Source of the DNA: Pseudonocardia kunmingensis | GTDB lineage: Bacteria > Actinomycetota > Actinomycetes > Mycobacteriales > Pseudonocardiaceae | Direction: 5' to 3' | Length of the DNA: 64,000 nucleotides | NCBI RefSeq assembly: GCF_006716445.1 | Contig: NZ_VFPA01000007.1 | Coordinates: 62,001 to 126,000 of the forward strand | Shown: positions 23,463-31,841 of the stretch, one piece after another | How the letters are laid out: each line of letters opens with the position of its first letter | Position numbering within the stretch: position 1 is the first letter of the stretch | Program-made: the position numbers and the translations under genes | The notes under the pieces: generated by a model | The model's database searches: none | The model's input: the letters and a program-made list of their open reading frames with translations, nothing else | Told to the model about the DNA's origin: nothing

Positions 23463-25125
23463 CGTCGGCGTCGACTCCCGCGGTGCGGGCGGCGGGGTTC
23501 TCCGGCGCCGCCGGAGTGTTGCCGAGGACGATGTCGGCCGCCTTCTCGGCCAGCATCAGCGTCGGGGCGTAGGTGTTGGCGTTCGTGATCGACGGGAACG
23601 CGCCCGCGTCGACCACGCGCAGCCCCTCCAGCCCGCGCACGCGCATCGTGGCCGGGTCGAGCACCGCGTCCTCGTCCACGCCCATGCGGGTGCTGCTGCA
23701 CAGGTGCATGCCGGGCTGGCCGGTGCGGCTCACCCACTCCATCACCTGCTCGTCGGTGGCCACGGCCGCTCCGGGCAGCCACTCGCCGCCGTCGAGGCGC
23801 CGCATCGCGGGCCGGGCCAGCAGCTCGCGCCCGAGGCGCACGGCGTTCAGCCAGCGCTGCCGGTCCTCGTCCCCGGCGAGGAAGTTCAGGCGCAGTGCGG
23901 GGTGCACCGCCGGGTCCGTCGAGCGGATCGCGACCGACCCGCGCGCCGAGGACCGCATGACCTCGATGTGCATCTGGTAGCCGTGCTGGTCGACCGGCAT
24001 CGAGCGCTCCTCGCTCGCCATCGCGAGCGGGGCGAGCACGAACGACAGGTCGGGGTAGGTCTGTTCGGGGCTGCTGCGCACGAAGCCGCCCACCCGCATC
24101 GGGTTCCACGCACCGGGGCCGCGGCCGAGCACGAGCGCCTCGGCCACGATCTTCGGCCAGCGGGACTTGCGCCGCACGGACGCCATCGACACCGGCTCGG
24201 TGCAGGTGTGCTGCACGTGCACCGCGAGGTGGTCCTGCAGCGACTCGCCGACGCCCGGCAGGTCCTGGACAACGGGGATGCCGAGCGCCTCGAGCGCGGC
24301 GGCCCGCCCGATCCCCGACAGCTGCAGGATCTGCGGCGACCCGACGGCACCGGCGCTCAGGACGACCTCGGCCACCCGCACGACGGACTCCTCGCCGCGG
24401 CCGTGGCGGAAGCGCACCCCGACCGCGCGCCCGCCCTCGACCTCGACCCTGGTGACCTGCACGCGCGAGCGCACCTCGAGGTTCGGTCGACGGCGCACCG
24501 GGTGCAGGTAGGCGCGCGCGGCCGACTCGCGGCGCCCGCGCCGGACCCCCTGGTCCAGGGGGCCGAACCCCTCCTGCTCGGAGCCGTTCAGGTCCGGCAG
24601 CACCGCGTAGCCCGCCTCCCGGACCGCGCCGAAGAAGGCGTCGAAGATCGGCCCGTCGACCGGGTTGCGCGCCACCGTGTGCGGGCCGCTGCGGCCGCGG
24701 AAGGCGTCCTCCACCTCGCCGAGGCTGCGCTCGAGGCGGCGGAAGTAGGGCAGGCAGTGCGCGTAGTCCCACTCGCTCGTGCCGGTCTCGGTGGCCCACC
24801 GGTCGAAGTCGGCGCGGTGCCCTCGCGTGTAGAGCATCCCGTTGATGCTGGTCGAGCCGCCGAGCACCTTCCCGCGCGGGTGTTCGAGGCGCCGTGACTG
24901 CAGCAGCGGCTCGGGCTCGCCCACGTAGCGCCAGTCGTGCTGCGCGCTGCCGACCGGCATGCCCATCGCGAGCGGCAGGTGGACCGCCAGGTCCCACCAG
25001 TAGTCCGGGCGGCCGGCCTCGAGCAGCAGGACCCGCGTGCCGGGGTCGGCGCTCAGGCGGTTGGCCAGCACGCAGCCCGCCGCGCCGCCACCCACGATCA
25101 CGAAGTCGTACGCCTGCTCGGCCAT
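23455..25125 (-). CDS. GMC-family FAD oxidoreductase
   Basis: A 556-residue choline dehydrogenase-like enzyme. The FAD dinucleotide motif FVIVGGGAAGCVLANRL opens it, the GMC signature reads GKVLGGSTSINGMLYTRGH, and the C-terminal active site has HLCSSTRMG (catalytic His) and NANTYAPTLM (Asn). It oxidises an alcohol, with the substrate unknown. ATG 25125 is the first codon of the conserved start MAEQAYDFVIVGG. The downstream flippase gene overlaps its stop. Confidence 0.9.
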   Translation of the reverse strand: MAEQAYDFVIVGGGAAGCVLANRLSADPGTRVLLLEAGRPDYWWDLAVHLPLAMGMPVGSAQHDWRYVGEPEPLLQSRRLEHPRGKVLGGSTSINGMLYTRGHRADFDRWATETGTSEWDYAHCLPYFRRLERSLGEVEDAFRGRSGPHTVARNPVDGPIFDAFFGAVREAGYAVLPDLNGSEQEGFGPLDQGVRRGRRESAARAYLHPVRRRPNLEVRSRVQVTRVEVEGGRAVGVRFRHGRGEESVVRVAEVVLSAGAVGSPQILQLSGIGRAAALEALGIPVVQDLPGVGESLQDHLAVHVQHTCTEPVSMASVRRKSRWPKIVAEALVLGRGPGAWNPMRVGGFVRSSPEQTYPDLSFVLAPLAMASEERSMPVDQHGYQMHIEVMRSSARGSVAIRSTDPAVHPALRLNFLAGDEDRQRWLNAVRLGRELLARPAMRRLDGGEWLPGAAVATDEQVMEWVSRTGQPGMHLCSSTRMGVDEDAVLDPATMRVRGLEGLRVVDAGAFPSITNANTYAPTLMLAEKAADIVLGNTPAAPENPAARTAGVDADDA

Positions 25126-25310
25126 CGGGTTTCGCCTTCACACGTCGGGGCAACGGACCTTCCCGAGGCTAGCTCCGCAGGCTGAAGGTGAACTGTGAAC
25201 GATCGGGCGGGGAACGCCGGGGGACGCCGCCGTGGCGCGGGGGCTCAGACGCGGAAGGGTCACCGCGAGGTGCACCGGCCTGTCGACGACATGCGCCGGG
25301 CAGGCGCAGG

Positions 25311-25378
25311 TCGCACACCGACTTCCGCGCTGCCACACCGACTGCAGTCGGTGTGGCAGCGCAGGTGTCGGTGTGCGA
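25311..25378. repeat. 68-bp palindrome in a divergent intergenic region
   Basis: The inner 36 bases (25327-25362) are a perfect palindrome built on GCGCTGCCACACCGACT and its complement. After a four-base mismatched step the outer arms TCGCACACCGAC (25311-25322) and GTCGGTGTGCGA (25367-25378) pair again around the same centre. It lies in the 387-base gap between the GMC gene and the permease; no gene was found in that gap. It could be a REP-like element, a large operator or a structured leader. Confidence 0.85.
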
Positions 25379-25512
25379 GCGGACGCGGGTCCACGCGGCG
25401 AGCCCGACGCGGCCGTCGTCCCCCGAGATCGTCGTGCGCGAGTCCGCCACGGGTCTGGTCCGCAGCGTCCCGAAGTGTGATCATCGGCTCCCCGGAGCGA
25501 AGGAGCCCCACC

Positions 25513-26928
25513 GTGAGCGATCAGGCAGGAAGAGCCGAACCCGGCCTCATCAAGGCGCTCGGCCGCTGGGACACCCTCGCCGTCGGCTTCGGCGCGATGA
25601 TCGGGTTCGGGTGGGTCGTGCTGGTGGGCGGCTGGCTCACCGACGCCGGCACGCTCGGGGCGGTGCTCGCGTTCGTCGCGGGCGGCCTCGTCATGACGCT
25701 GGTGGGGCTGACCTACGCCGAGCTCGTCTCGGCGATGCCCCGTGCGGGTGGCGAGCACCAGTACGCGCTGCGCGGGCTCGGGTCGCGGCCGGCGTTCGTG
25801 GCGTCGTGGGCGATCGCGCTGGGCTACATCTCGGTCGTGGCGTTCGAGGCCGTCGCGCTGCCCCAGACCGTGCTCTACCTCGCCCCGGACATGCTGGCGG
25901 GCCGGCTGTGGACGATCGCCGGGTACGACGTGTACGCCACCTGGGCGCTGGTCGGGATCGCAGGCGCCGTGCTCATCACGGGCCTCAACTACGTCGGCAT
26001 CCGCCCGGCCAGCGTCGCGCAGACCGTGGCCGTCGCGTTCCTCATCGCCGTCGGCCTCGTCCTGCTCACCGGCTCCTTCGTCGGCGGCGAGGTCGCGAAC
26101 CTCGAGCCGTGGTTCGCCGGCGGGATCGCGGGCTTCGTCGGGGTGCTCGTCGCCACCCCGTTCCTGTTCGTCGGGTTCGACGTGATCCCGCAGTCCGCCG
26201 AGGAGATCAACCTGCCCTACCGGCAGGTGGGCAAGCTGCTCGTCCTCTCGGTGCTGATGGCCACCGCGTTCTACATCGTGGTCGTGCTCAGCGTGAGCGC
26301 GGCGCTCCCCCGCGCCGAGCTCGGGTCGGCGGAGCTGGCCGCCGCCGACGGGATGACCGCCCTGTGGAACAGCCCCGCGATGGGCACCCTGCTCATCCTC
26401 GGCGGCATCGCCGGCATCCTCACCAGCTGGAACGGCTTCCTCATCGGCGCCAGCAGGTTGCTCTACGCGATGGCCGAGTCCGGGATGATCCCCCGCTGGT
26501 TCGCCTACCTGCACCCGCGCTACCGCACCCCCACGCACGCGCTGCTGTTCATCGGCGGCCTGTCGGTGCTCGCGCCGCTGTTCGGCCGGCAGATGCTCGT
26601 GTGGCTCGTCGACGCCGGTGGCATCAACATCGTGGTCGCCTTCTTCCTCGTCGCGCTGTCGTTCCTCGCGTTGCGCCGGCGCGAGCCGGGCATGCCCCGG
26701 CCGTTCCGCACGCCGGCCGGCACGGTGGTCGGCTGGGCGGCGGCCGCGCTCAGCCTCGGGCTGGCCGTGCTCTACCTCCCGGGGATGCCGGCCGCGCTCA
26801 TCTGGCCGTCGGAATGGCTGATCGTCGGGATCTGGTGGCTCGTGGGACTCTGGTTCATCCTGCGGCTGCCGAAGGTCGGGCCCGGCCCGGACGCCGAAGA
26901 ACGCCTCTTGGAGATCACCAGACGATGA
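25513..26928 (+). CDS. APC-superfamily amino acid permease
   Basis: The 471-residue protein has about 12 transmembrane segments. The first carries the APC signature GFGAMIGFGWVVLVGGWL and the sixth FLFVGFDVIPQSAEEINLP. It imports an amino acid or amine, type unknown. The start is GTG 25513, preceded by AAGGAG at eight bases; longer frames upstream run into the palindrome and are not credible. The stop overlaps the next methyltransferase start (ATGA), so the two form an operon. Confidence 0.87.
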   Translation: MSDQAGRAEPGLIKALGRWDTLAVGFGAMIGFGWVVLVGGWLTDAGTLGAVLAFVAGGLVMTLVGLTYAELVSAMPRAGGEHQYALRGLGSRPAFVASWAIALGYISVVAFEAVALPQTVLYLAPDMLAGRLWTIAGYDVYATWALVGIAGAVLITGLNYVGIRPASVAQTVAVAFLIAVGLVLLTGSFVGGEVANLEPWFAGGIAGFVGVLVATPFLFVGFDVIPQSAEEINLPYRQVGKLLVLSVLMATAFYIVVVLSVSAALPRAELGSAELAAADGMTALWNSPAMGTLLILGGIAGILTSWNGFLIGASRLLYAMAESGMIPRWFAYLHPRYRTPTHALLFIGGLSVLAPLFGRQMLVWLVDAGGINIVVAFFLVALSFLALRRREPGMPRPFRTPAGTVVGWAAAALSLGLAVLYLPGMPAALIWPSEWLIVGIWWLVGLWFILRLPKVGPGPDAEERLLEITRR

Positions 26929-27782
26929 CCCACGTCCACCCGTCCAACGCCGACGCCGCCGCGGGCTGGGACGGCCCCAGCGGCGACATCTGGACCGACA
27001 ACGCCGACCGGTTCGACGCCGGCGTGGCCCGCTACCTGCGCCCGTTCCTGGACGCCGCCACCATCGAGCCGGACGCCCACGTGCTCGACGTCGGCTGCGG
27101 CAACGGCCTCGTCACGCGGGAGGTCGCGCGGCGCGCGCCCCGGGGCGAGGTGACCGGCGTCGACCTGTCCACGCGCATGCTCGACCTCGCACGCCGCCGC
27201 GCCGCGCAGGAGGGGTTGGCCAACATCCGGTTCCTGCAGGCCGACGCCCAGGTCGCCGACCTCGGCGAGGCCCGCTACAACCGGATCGTCAGCCGCAACG
27301 GCGTGATGTTCTTCGGCGACCCGGTCGCCGCCTTCACCAACCTGGCCCGGTCCCTCGCACCCGGTGGCCGGCTCGTGCTGCTGGTCTGGCAGGAGATGGC
27401 CGACAACCCCTGGTTCTCCGCGTTCCGCGACGCCGTCGCCGTCGGCCGCGACCTCCCGGCGCCGCCTCCGGACGGACCGGGCCCGTTCGCGCTGGGCGAC
27501 CCGGACCGGGTGCGCACCCTGCTGACCGCCGCCGGGTTCGACGCCCCGGAGCTGCGGAGCGTCCGCGAGCCGACGTACTACGGCCCGGACGTCGACGCCG
27601 CTCACGACTACATCTCCGCGATGCAGCACGGCCTGCTCTCCGAGCTCGACGAGGCCGCCCGCGCCGAGGCGCACGCGACCCTGCGCGCGGAGCTGCAGGA
27701 ACACCTCGGGCCGGACGGCGTGACCTACCCGTCAGCGATGTGGATCGTCACGGCGCGGAGGTCCGCAGCGGGAGGCCGGTGA
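26925..27782 (+). CDS. Class I SAM-dependent methyltransferase
   Basis: The 285-residue protein shows motif I VLDVGCGNGLVTREVA, post-I VTGVDLSTRMLDLARRRA, motif II YNRIVSRNGVMFF and motif III LAPGGRLVLLVW. It belongs to the Methyltransf_25-like group. It is translationally coupled to the amino acid permease, which suggests that it modifies the imported compound or a derivative (inference). Confidence 0.83.
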   Translation: MTHVHPSNADAAAGWDGPSGDIWTDNADRFDAGVARYLRPFLDAATIEPDAHVLDVGCGNGLVTREVARRAPRGEVTGVDLSTRMLDLARRRAAQEGLANIRFLQADAQVADLGEARYNRIVSRNGVMFFGDPVAAFTNLARSLAPGGRLVLLVWQEMADNPWFSAFRDAVAVGRDLPAPPPDGPGPFALGDPDRVRTLLTAAGFDAPELRSVREPTYYGPDVDAAHDYISAMQHGLLSELDEAARAEAHATLRAELQEHLGPDGVTYPSAMWIVTARRSAAGGR

Positions 27783-27799
27783 GCGGGGTGGGACCGCCT

Positions 27800-28321
27800 C
27801 TACAGCTCGCCGAACGGCGCGGCGTAGCGGAACAGGCCCGTCATCCCCGGCCGGTAGGTCGTGAGCGGGCGGGCCTGGAACGCGGGCGCCCACTCGGCGA
27901 CCTCGGGCCGGATGCCCAGCTCGGCCGCGGGCCGGAAGCCGAACCGCGGGTAGTAGCCGGGGTGGCCGAGCAGGACGACCAGCGGCTCGTCGAGCGCGTC
28001 GGCCGCCCCGAGCACGGCGTGCACCAACGCGCTCCCGACCCCGGCCCTCTGGTGCGCCACGAGCGTCCCGAGCGGGCCGAGGCCCAGCACGGGGACGTGC
28101 TGCTCGCCGAGCGTGGCGCGGGTGCAGCAGACGTGCCCGACGACCGCGTCGCCCCGGATCGCGACCAGCGACAGGGCGGGGACCCAGGCGTCGCTCGCCC
28201 GCAGGGCCGTCACCAGCTCCGGCTCGACGGGCTCGCCCTCCGGGTAGTGGGCGGCGAACGCGTCCGCGTGGACGCGGCAGATCGCCTCCTCGTCGCCCGG
28301 GAGTTCCCGACGGATGATCAT
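27800..28321 (-). CDS. GNAT N-acetyltransferase (YhbS-like)
   Basis: A 173-residue GNAT enzyme. The N-terminus IIRRELPGDEEAICRVHADA, the acetyl-CoA loop HQRAGVGSALVHAVLG and the motif VVLLGHPGYYPRFGF are typical of YhbS-type acetyltransferases. ATG 28321 aligns with this start; a longer alternative at 28357 adds 12 poorly supported residues. The acceptor is unknown. It converges with the methyltransferase gene. Confidence 0.83.
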   Translation of the reverse strand: MIIRRELPGDEEAICRVHADAFAAHYPEGEPVEPELVTALRASDAWVPALSLVAIRGDAVVGHVCCTRATLGEQHVPVLGLGPLGTLVAHQRAGVGSALVHAVLGAADALDEPLVVLLGHPGYYPRFGFRPAAELGIRPEVAEWAPAFQARPLTTYRPGMTGLFRYAAPFGEL

Positions 28322-28374
28322 CGCGCGACGATCCCACACGGCCGTCGCCAGATCCACCGGGTTAGGTTCCCGGC

Positions 28375-29187
28375 GTGATCGCGAAGAGGCGGGTCGGACG
28401 GATCGTCGCGAGCGGGCTGGCTGCGCTGGCCCTCGTCGCCGGGTGCGGGGCCGCGAGCGAGGACGACGCCGGTCCCGCGCCGCAGAGCGTGCTCGACGCC
28501 GTGCTGGCCCGCGGCGAGGTGAAGGTCTGCAGCACCGGCGACTACCGCCCGTTCACCCACCTCGACCCGGCCACGGGCCGGTGGGAGGGCATCGACGTCG
28601 ACATGGCCGGCGACCTCGCGCACCGCCTGGGCGTGCGGTTGACGCTGGTCCAGACCACCTGGGGCACGCTGGTGGACGACCTGGGCCGGACCTGCGACCT
28701 CGCGATGGGCGGCATCTCGGTCACCACGGAGCGCGCGACGCGGGCCTTCTACAGCGACGCCTACCTGGTCGACGGCAAGACGCCCATCACCCGCTGCGAG
28801 AACGCCGCGCGGTTCCAGACGCTGGAGCAGATCGACCAGCCGGGCGTGCGCGCGGTCGTCAACCCCGGCGGCACCAACGAGGAGTTCGCGGACACCCACC
28901 TGGACCAGGCCACCATCGTGCGCCACCCGGACAACAACACGATCTTCGAGGAGGTCCTCGCCGGGCGCGCGGATCTGATGATCACCGACGCGACGGAGAC
29001 GCGGTGGCAGGCCCGGCAGCACCCCGAGCTCTGCGCCATGCACCCGGACGCCCCGTTCACGTTCTCGGAGAAGGCGTACCTCCTGCCCCGGGGCGACGTC
29101 GTCCTGCAGGAGTGGGTCGACAACTGGCTGCACATCGCCCGCAACGACGGCACCTACGACCGCTTCGCCCGGCCGCACCTCGGCTGA
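28375..29187 (+). CDS. Polar amino acid-type solute-binding lipoprotein
   Basis: A 270-residue family 3 extracellular solute-binding protein. A lipoprotein signal ends at LVAGC (Cys24). The body has GEVKVCSTGDYRPFTH, WEGIDVDMAGDLAHRLGV, DLAMGGISVTTERAT and DLMITDATETRWQ, the ligand-binding lobes. Secreted cyclohexadienyl dehydratase PheC has the same fold, so an enzymatic role is possible. No permease or ATPase genes are adjacent. GTG 28375 fits a basic signal start. Confidence 0.83.
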   Translation: MIAKRRVGRIVASGLAALALVAGCGAASEDDAGPAPQSVLDAVLARGEVKVCSTGDYRPFTHLDPATGRWEGIDVDMAGDLAHRLGVRLTLVQTTWGTLVDDLGRTCDLAMGGISVTTERATRAFYSDAYLVDGKTPITRCENAARFQTLEQIDQPGVRAVVNPGGTNEEFADTHLDQATIVRHPDNNTIFEEVLAGRADLMITDATETRWQARQHPELCAMHPDAPFTFSEKAYLLPRGDVVLQEWVDNWLHIARNDGTYDRFARPHLG

Positions 29188-29230
29188 ACGGTCCCGCGAC
29201 AACCGGCTCGCCGGGGCGCCGCCGCGCGAC

Positions 29231-30100
29231 TCAGGGTTTGCGGCCCACTCCGCCGATGAGCACGTCATCGACCGTTTCGTGCGGGTCGAGGCGCGGCCCG
29301 TCCGGCCACCAGTCGCAGAGCCGCACGATACCGGGATCGACGATGTCGAGGTCACCGAAGAACGACTCGATCTCGGCGCGGGTGCGGAAGAATCCGGAGC
29401 CCATCGAGCTGTTGTTGAACACGCTTTCGATGAACCGTGCGAGCTCGGTTCCCTTGCCGCCGTCCTGCGGGTCGTGGAAGTGGGTCAGCGCGAGGTAGGA
29501 GCCGGACGGCAGGCGATCGATGTAGCGCTGCATGATCTCCCACGGCCGCTTCGAGTCCGGCACGTGGTGGATCGTGGCGCACTGGATCAGCGCGAGGGGC
29601 CGGTCGAAGTCGATGTACTTCCGGACCGTGGGGTTGTCGAGCACCTCGTCGGGATCGGTGAGGTCGGCCATCACCAGGTGGGTGCGCTCGTCCTCCTCGA
29701 GCAGCGCGCGACCGTGCACTGCCACGACCGGGTCGTTGTCGACGTAGACGACCCGCGTGTCCGGGTTCATCCGCTGCGCGGCCTGGTGGGTGTTCTCCGC
29801 GGCGGGCAGCCCGGCGCCGACGTCGAGGAACTGGTCGATGTGCGCCGATCGCGCGAGGAAGCGCACCGCCCGGGTCAGCCAGTGCCGGTTGATGCGGCCG
29901 ATCTCGACGGCCTGTGGGGCATTCTGAACGACCTGTTGAAAGACTTCCCGGTCGACCGCGTAATTGTCCTTGCCGCCCAGGAAGCAGTCGTACACCCGCG
30001 CCACACTCGCGACAGTGGTGTCGATGTCCGCGGAGGGAACCGGAATCGAACCGGCCGCGTCGCCGGCCGCTGGTTTCGCACCCGAAGTCACGGCGCGCAC
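29231..30100 (-). CDS. DUF574/Methyltransf_19 SAM-dependent methyltransferase
   Basis: This 289-residue protein belongs to the large actinomycete-specific DUF574 family. Landmarks are ARVYDCFLGGKDNYAVDR, FLDVGAGLPAAENTHQ (SAM site), RVVYVDNDPVVAVHGRALL and a C-terminal FFGDLDIVDPGIV. The substrate of the family is not known. A paralogue with the same landmarks lies at 37613-38425 on the other strand. The start GTG 30100 or the in-frame GTG 30091 are both possible. Confidence 0.88.
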   Translation of the reverse strand: MRAVTSGAKPAAGDAAGSIPVPSADIDTTVASVARVYDCFLGGKDNYAVDREVFQQVVQNAPQAVEIGRINRHWLTRAVRFLARSAHIDQFLDVGAGLPAAENTHQAAQRMNPDTRVVYVDNDPVVAVHGRALLEEDERTHLVMADLTDPDEVLDNPTVRKYIDFDRPLALIQCATIHHVPDSKRPWEIMQRYIDRLPSGSYLALTHFHDPQDGGKGTELARFIESVFNNSSMGSGFFRTRAEIESFFGDLDIVDPGIVRLCDWWPDGPRLDPHETVDDVLIGGVGRKP

Positions 30101-30178
30101 CGTACCGCAGATCGGGTCCGGCGGTCATCCGGCCGATCACCGAGCGACCCGGTCAGAGGCGGTGGCCCGGCAAGGCCA

Positions 30179-30532
30179 TCAGCCACTTCCCCGGCCGACG
30201 AGTTCACCACTGCTGCCGAGCTGCTCGGCCACGTCGCGGAGCTTGCGGTTGGCGTTCTGGCTCGCCCGCACCAGGATCGCGAACGCCTGGTCCTCGGAGA
30301 CCTTGTAGCGCTCCATGAGGATGCCCTTGGCCTGCCCGATCAGGTCCCGGGTGGCAATGGCGGCGCGCAGGTTCTCCTGCTGCTGGGCGCCGGCCATCGC
30401 CACGGCGGCGTGGCTGGCGAGCAGCAGCCCCACGTGCTCCGACTCGTCGTCGAAGGCATCGACCCGGTCGCTGTACAGGTTGAGCGCCCCGAGCTCCCGG
30501 CCGCCGTCCTCCACCCTGCCGATCTCCGCCAT
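30179..30532 (-). CDS. Shortened GAF-ANTAR regulator
   Basis: A 117-residue product with the end of a GAF domain (LGALNLYSDRVDAFDDESEH, GLLLASHAAVAMAGA) and a full ANTAR RNA-binding domain (RDLIGQAKGILMERYKVSED, QAFAILVRASQNANRKLRDV). ANTAR proteins act by antitermination on paired hairpins. ATG 30532 has GGGAGG upstream, so a short product may be made. The first two thirds of the usual GAF domain are missing: upstream sequence in this frame reads DPRWRAGSRVP then unrelated residues. The gene is likely a truncated remnant, perhaps still expressed. Confidence 0.72.
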   Translation of the reverse strand: MAEIGRVEDGGRELGALNLYSDRVDAFDDESEHVGLLLASHAAVAMAGAQQQENLRAAIATRDLIGQAKGILMERYKVSEDQAFAILVRASQNANRKLRDVAEQLGSSGELVGRGSG

Positions 30533-30647
30533 ACCCGTCCTCCCGTCGCGGACCCTGGCCGCGGTGCCGACCGGGGTCGGCCCACCCCGGACCCGAGCGT
30601 GCCCGGTGTTGATGGTGGGGACCCGGCTGCCCGCGCGCCAGCGGGGG

Positions 30648-31697
30648 TCAGGGCTGCACGAGGATCCGGATCGGGTTGCCGTCGCGCTCGCGCAACCGCC
30701 GGATGCCCTCACCCAGGTCCTCCAGGGACACCACGCCGCTGACCGAGCGGCTCAGGTCGAGCCGGCCCGCGGCGACGAGGTCCACGAGGGTGGCGATGTC
30801 GGTGTTCTGGTAGCCGAGGTGGCCGAGGACCTGCTTGCGGCTGAGGTTGAAGGCGGTGGTCGTGCCGAGCGAGACCTCCTGCCCGCTCATCCCGACCCCG
30901 ACCAGGCGGCCGCCCGGCGTGAGCAGCTCGATCCCCTGCTCGAACGTCGCCTTGAGCCCGACCGCGTCGAAGGCCACGTCGAGCAGGTGCCCGGTCGTGG
31001 CCGCGGCGACCCGCTGCGCCACGTCCGGGTCGCGGGGGTCGAGCACGAGGTCCGCGCCCAGCTCGAGCGCGCGCCCGCGGACATCCGCGTCGATGTCGAA
31101 CGCGATGATCGGGTGCGCGCCGACCAGCCGCGCCAGCTGCACGACGTGGGTGCCGACCCCGCCGACACCCCAGACACCCACCGCCTCGCCGATCCGCACC
31201 TGCCCGGTGTGCACGACGGCACCGAAGGGCGTGGCGACGGCGTCGGCGAGGAGGGCGGCCTGCTCGAGCGGAACGGAGTCGGGCACCCGGGTGAGCCCGA
31301 GCGCGTTCGCGACGGTGTACTGCGCCCACGCCCCGTCGTAGGCGAAGGCCATCAGCTGGATGCCGATGCAGTGGGCGAAGTCGCCGCGGCGGCAGTTGGC
31401 GCACGTGCCGTCCGCCCGTCCGGCGGCCGGGATCACCCGGTCGCCCTCGGCCCACCCCATCACGCCCGGGCCCACCGCGGCGATCGTGCCGGCCGCCTCG
31501 TGTCCCTGGGTGATGACGTCGGGGACGCCCAGCCCGGCGAAGACGCCGTCGATCAGGCTGAGGTCGGAGTGGCAGATCCCGCAGAAGGCGACCCGGACCA
31601 GGACCTCACCGGGGCCGGGCTCGGGGATCGGGACGTCCTCGATCGCCCACTCGCCGGTCGCCTTGCGGAAGCGCTGGGCACGCATGGTGGCAGCCAT
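30648..31697 (-). CDS. Zinc-dependent alcohol dehydrogenase
   Basis: This 349-residue medium-chain dehydrogenase carries the catalytic zinc residues in FCGICHSD and TQGHEAAG. The NAD fold reads GVWGVGGVGTHVVQLA. The structural zinc loop has only two clear cysteines (TCANCRRGDFAHC gives Cys at three places), so the structural site may be intact or partial. It diverges from a Baeyer-Villiger monooxygenase and could make its ketone substrate from a secondary alcohol (inference). ATG 31697 follows GAGGA. Confidence 0.87.
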   Translation of the reverse strand: MAATMRAQRFRKATGEWAIEDVPIPEPGPGEVLVRVAFCGICHSDLSLIDGVFAGLGVPDVITQGHEAAGTIAAVGPGVMGWAEGDRVIPAAGRADGTCANCRRGDFAHCIGIQLMAFAYDGAWAQYTVANALGLTRVPDSVPLEQAALLADAVATPFGAVVHTGQVRIGEAVGVWGVGGVGTHVVQLARLVGAHPIIAFDIDADVRGRALELGADLVLDPRDPDVAQRVAAATTGHLLDVAFDAVGLKATFEQGIELLTPGGRLVGVGMSGQEVSLGTTTAFNLSRKQVLGHLGYQNTDIATLVDLVAAGRLDLSRSVSGVVSLEDLGEGIRRLRERDGNPIRILVQP

Positions 31698-31799
31698 CGC
31701 CCGATCCTCGCGCCGGCACCCACCGGAGCACACGACCCGGCGTGTGACGCCGATCACGAACGACGCAGACCCTGGATCGGAGCCGGGGATCCGGGTCAA

Positions 31800-31818
31800 A
31801 CTAGAGCGCGGTTCTAGT
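31800..31818. promoter_or_regulatory. ACTAGA/TCTAGT operator-like palindrome
   Basis: ACTAGAGCGCGGTTCTAGT has six-base inverted arms and stands 24 bases before the BVMO ATG. It recalls KstR-type TetR operators (TAGAAC..GTTCTA), but the left half is imperfect and the spacing is one base longer. It probably controls the BVMO operon and perhaps the divergent dehydrogenase. Confidence 0.45.
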
Positions 31819-31841
31819 CGTCGGGCGAGGAGGCCTGCAGG

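Noticed and set aside
25311..25378. Palindrome as a CRISPR unit, tRNA or intrinsic terminator
   Set aside because: There is no repeat-spacer series, no tRNA loops or CCA end, no T tract, and it does not lie after a gene end.
31800..31818. Naming the palindrome a KstR site
   Set aside because: The left half deviates and the spacing is longer than the KstR consensus; only a resemblance is claimed.
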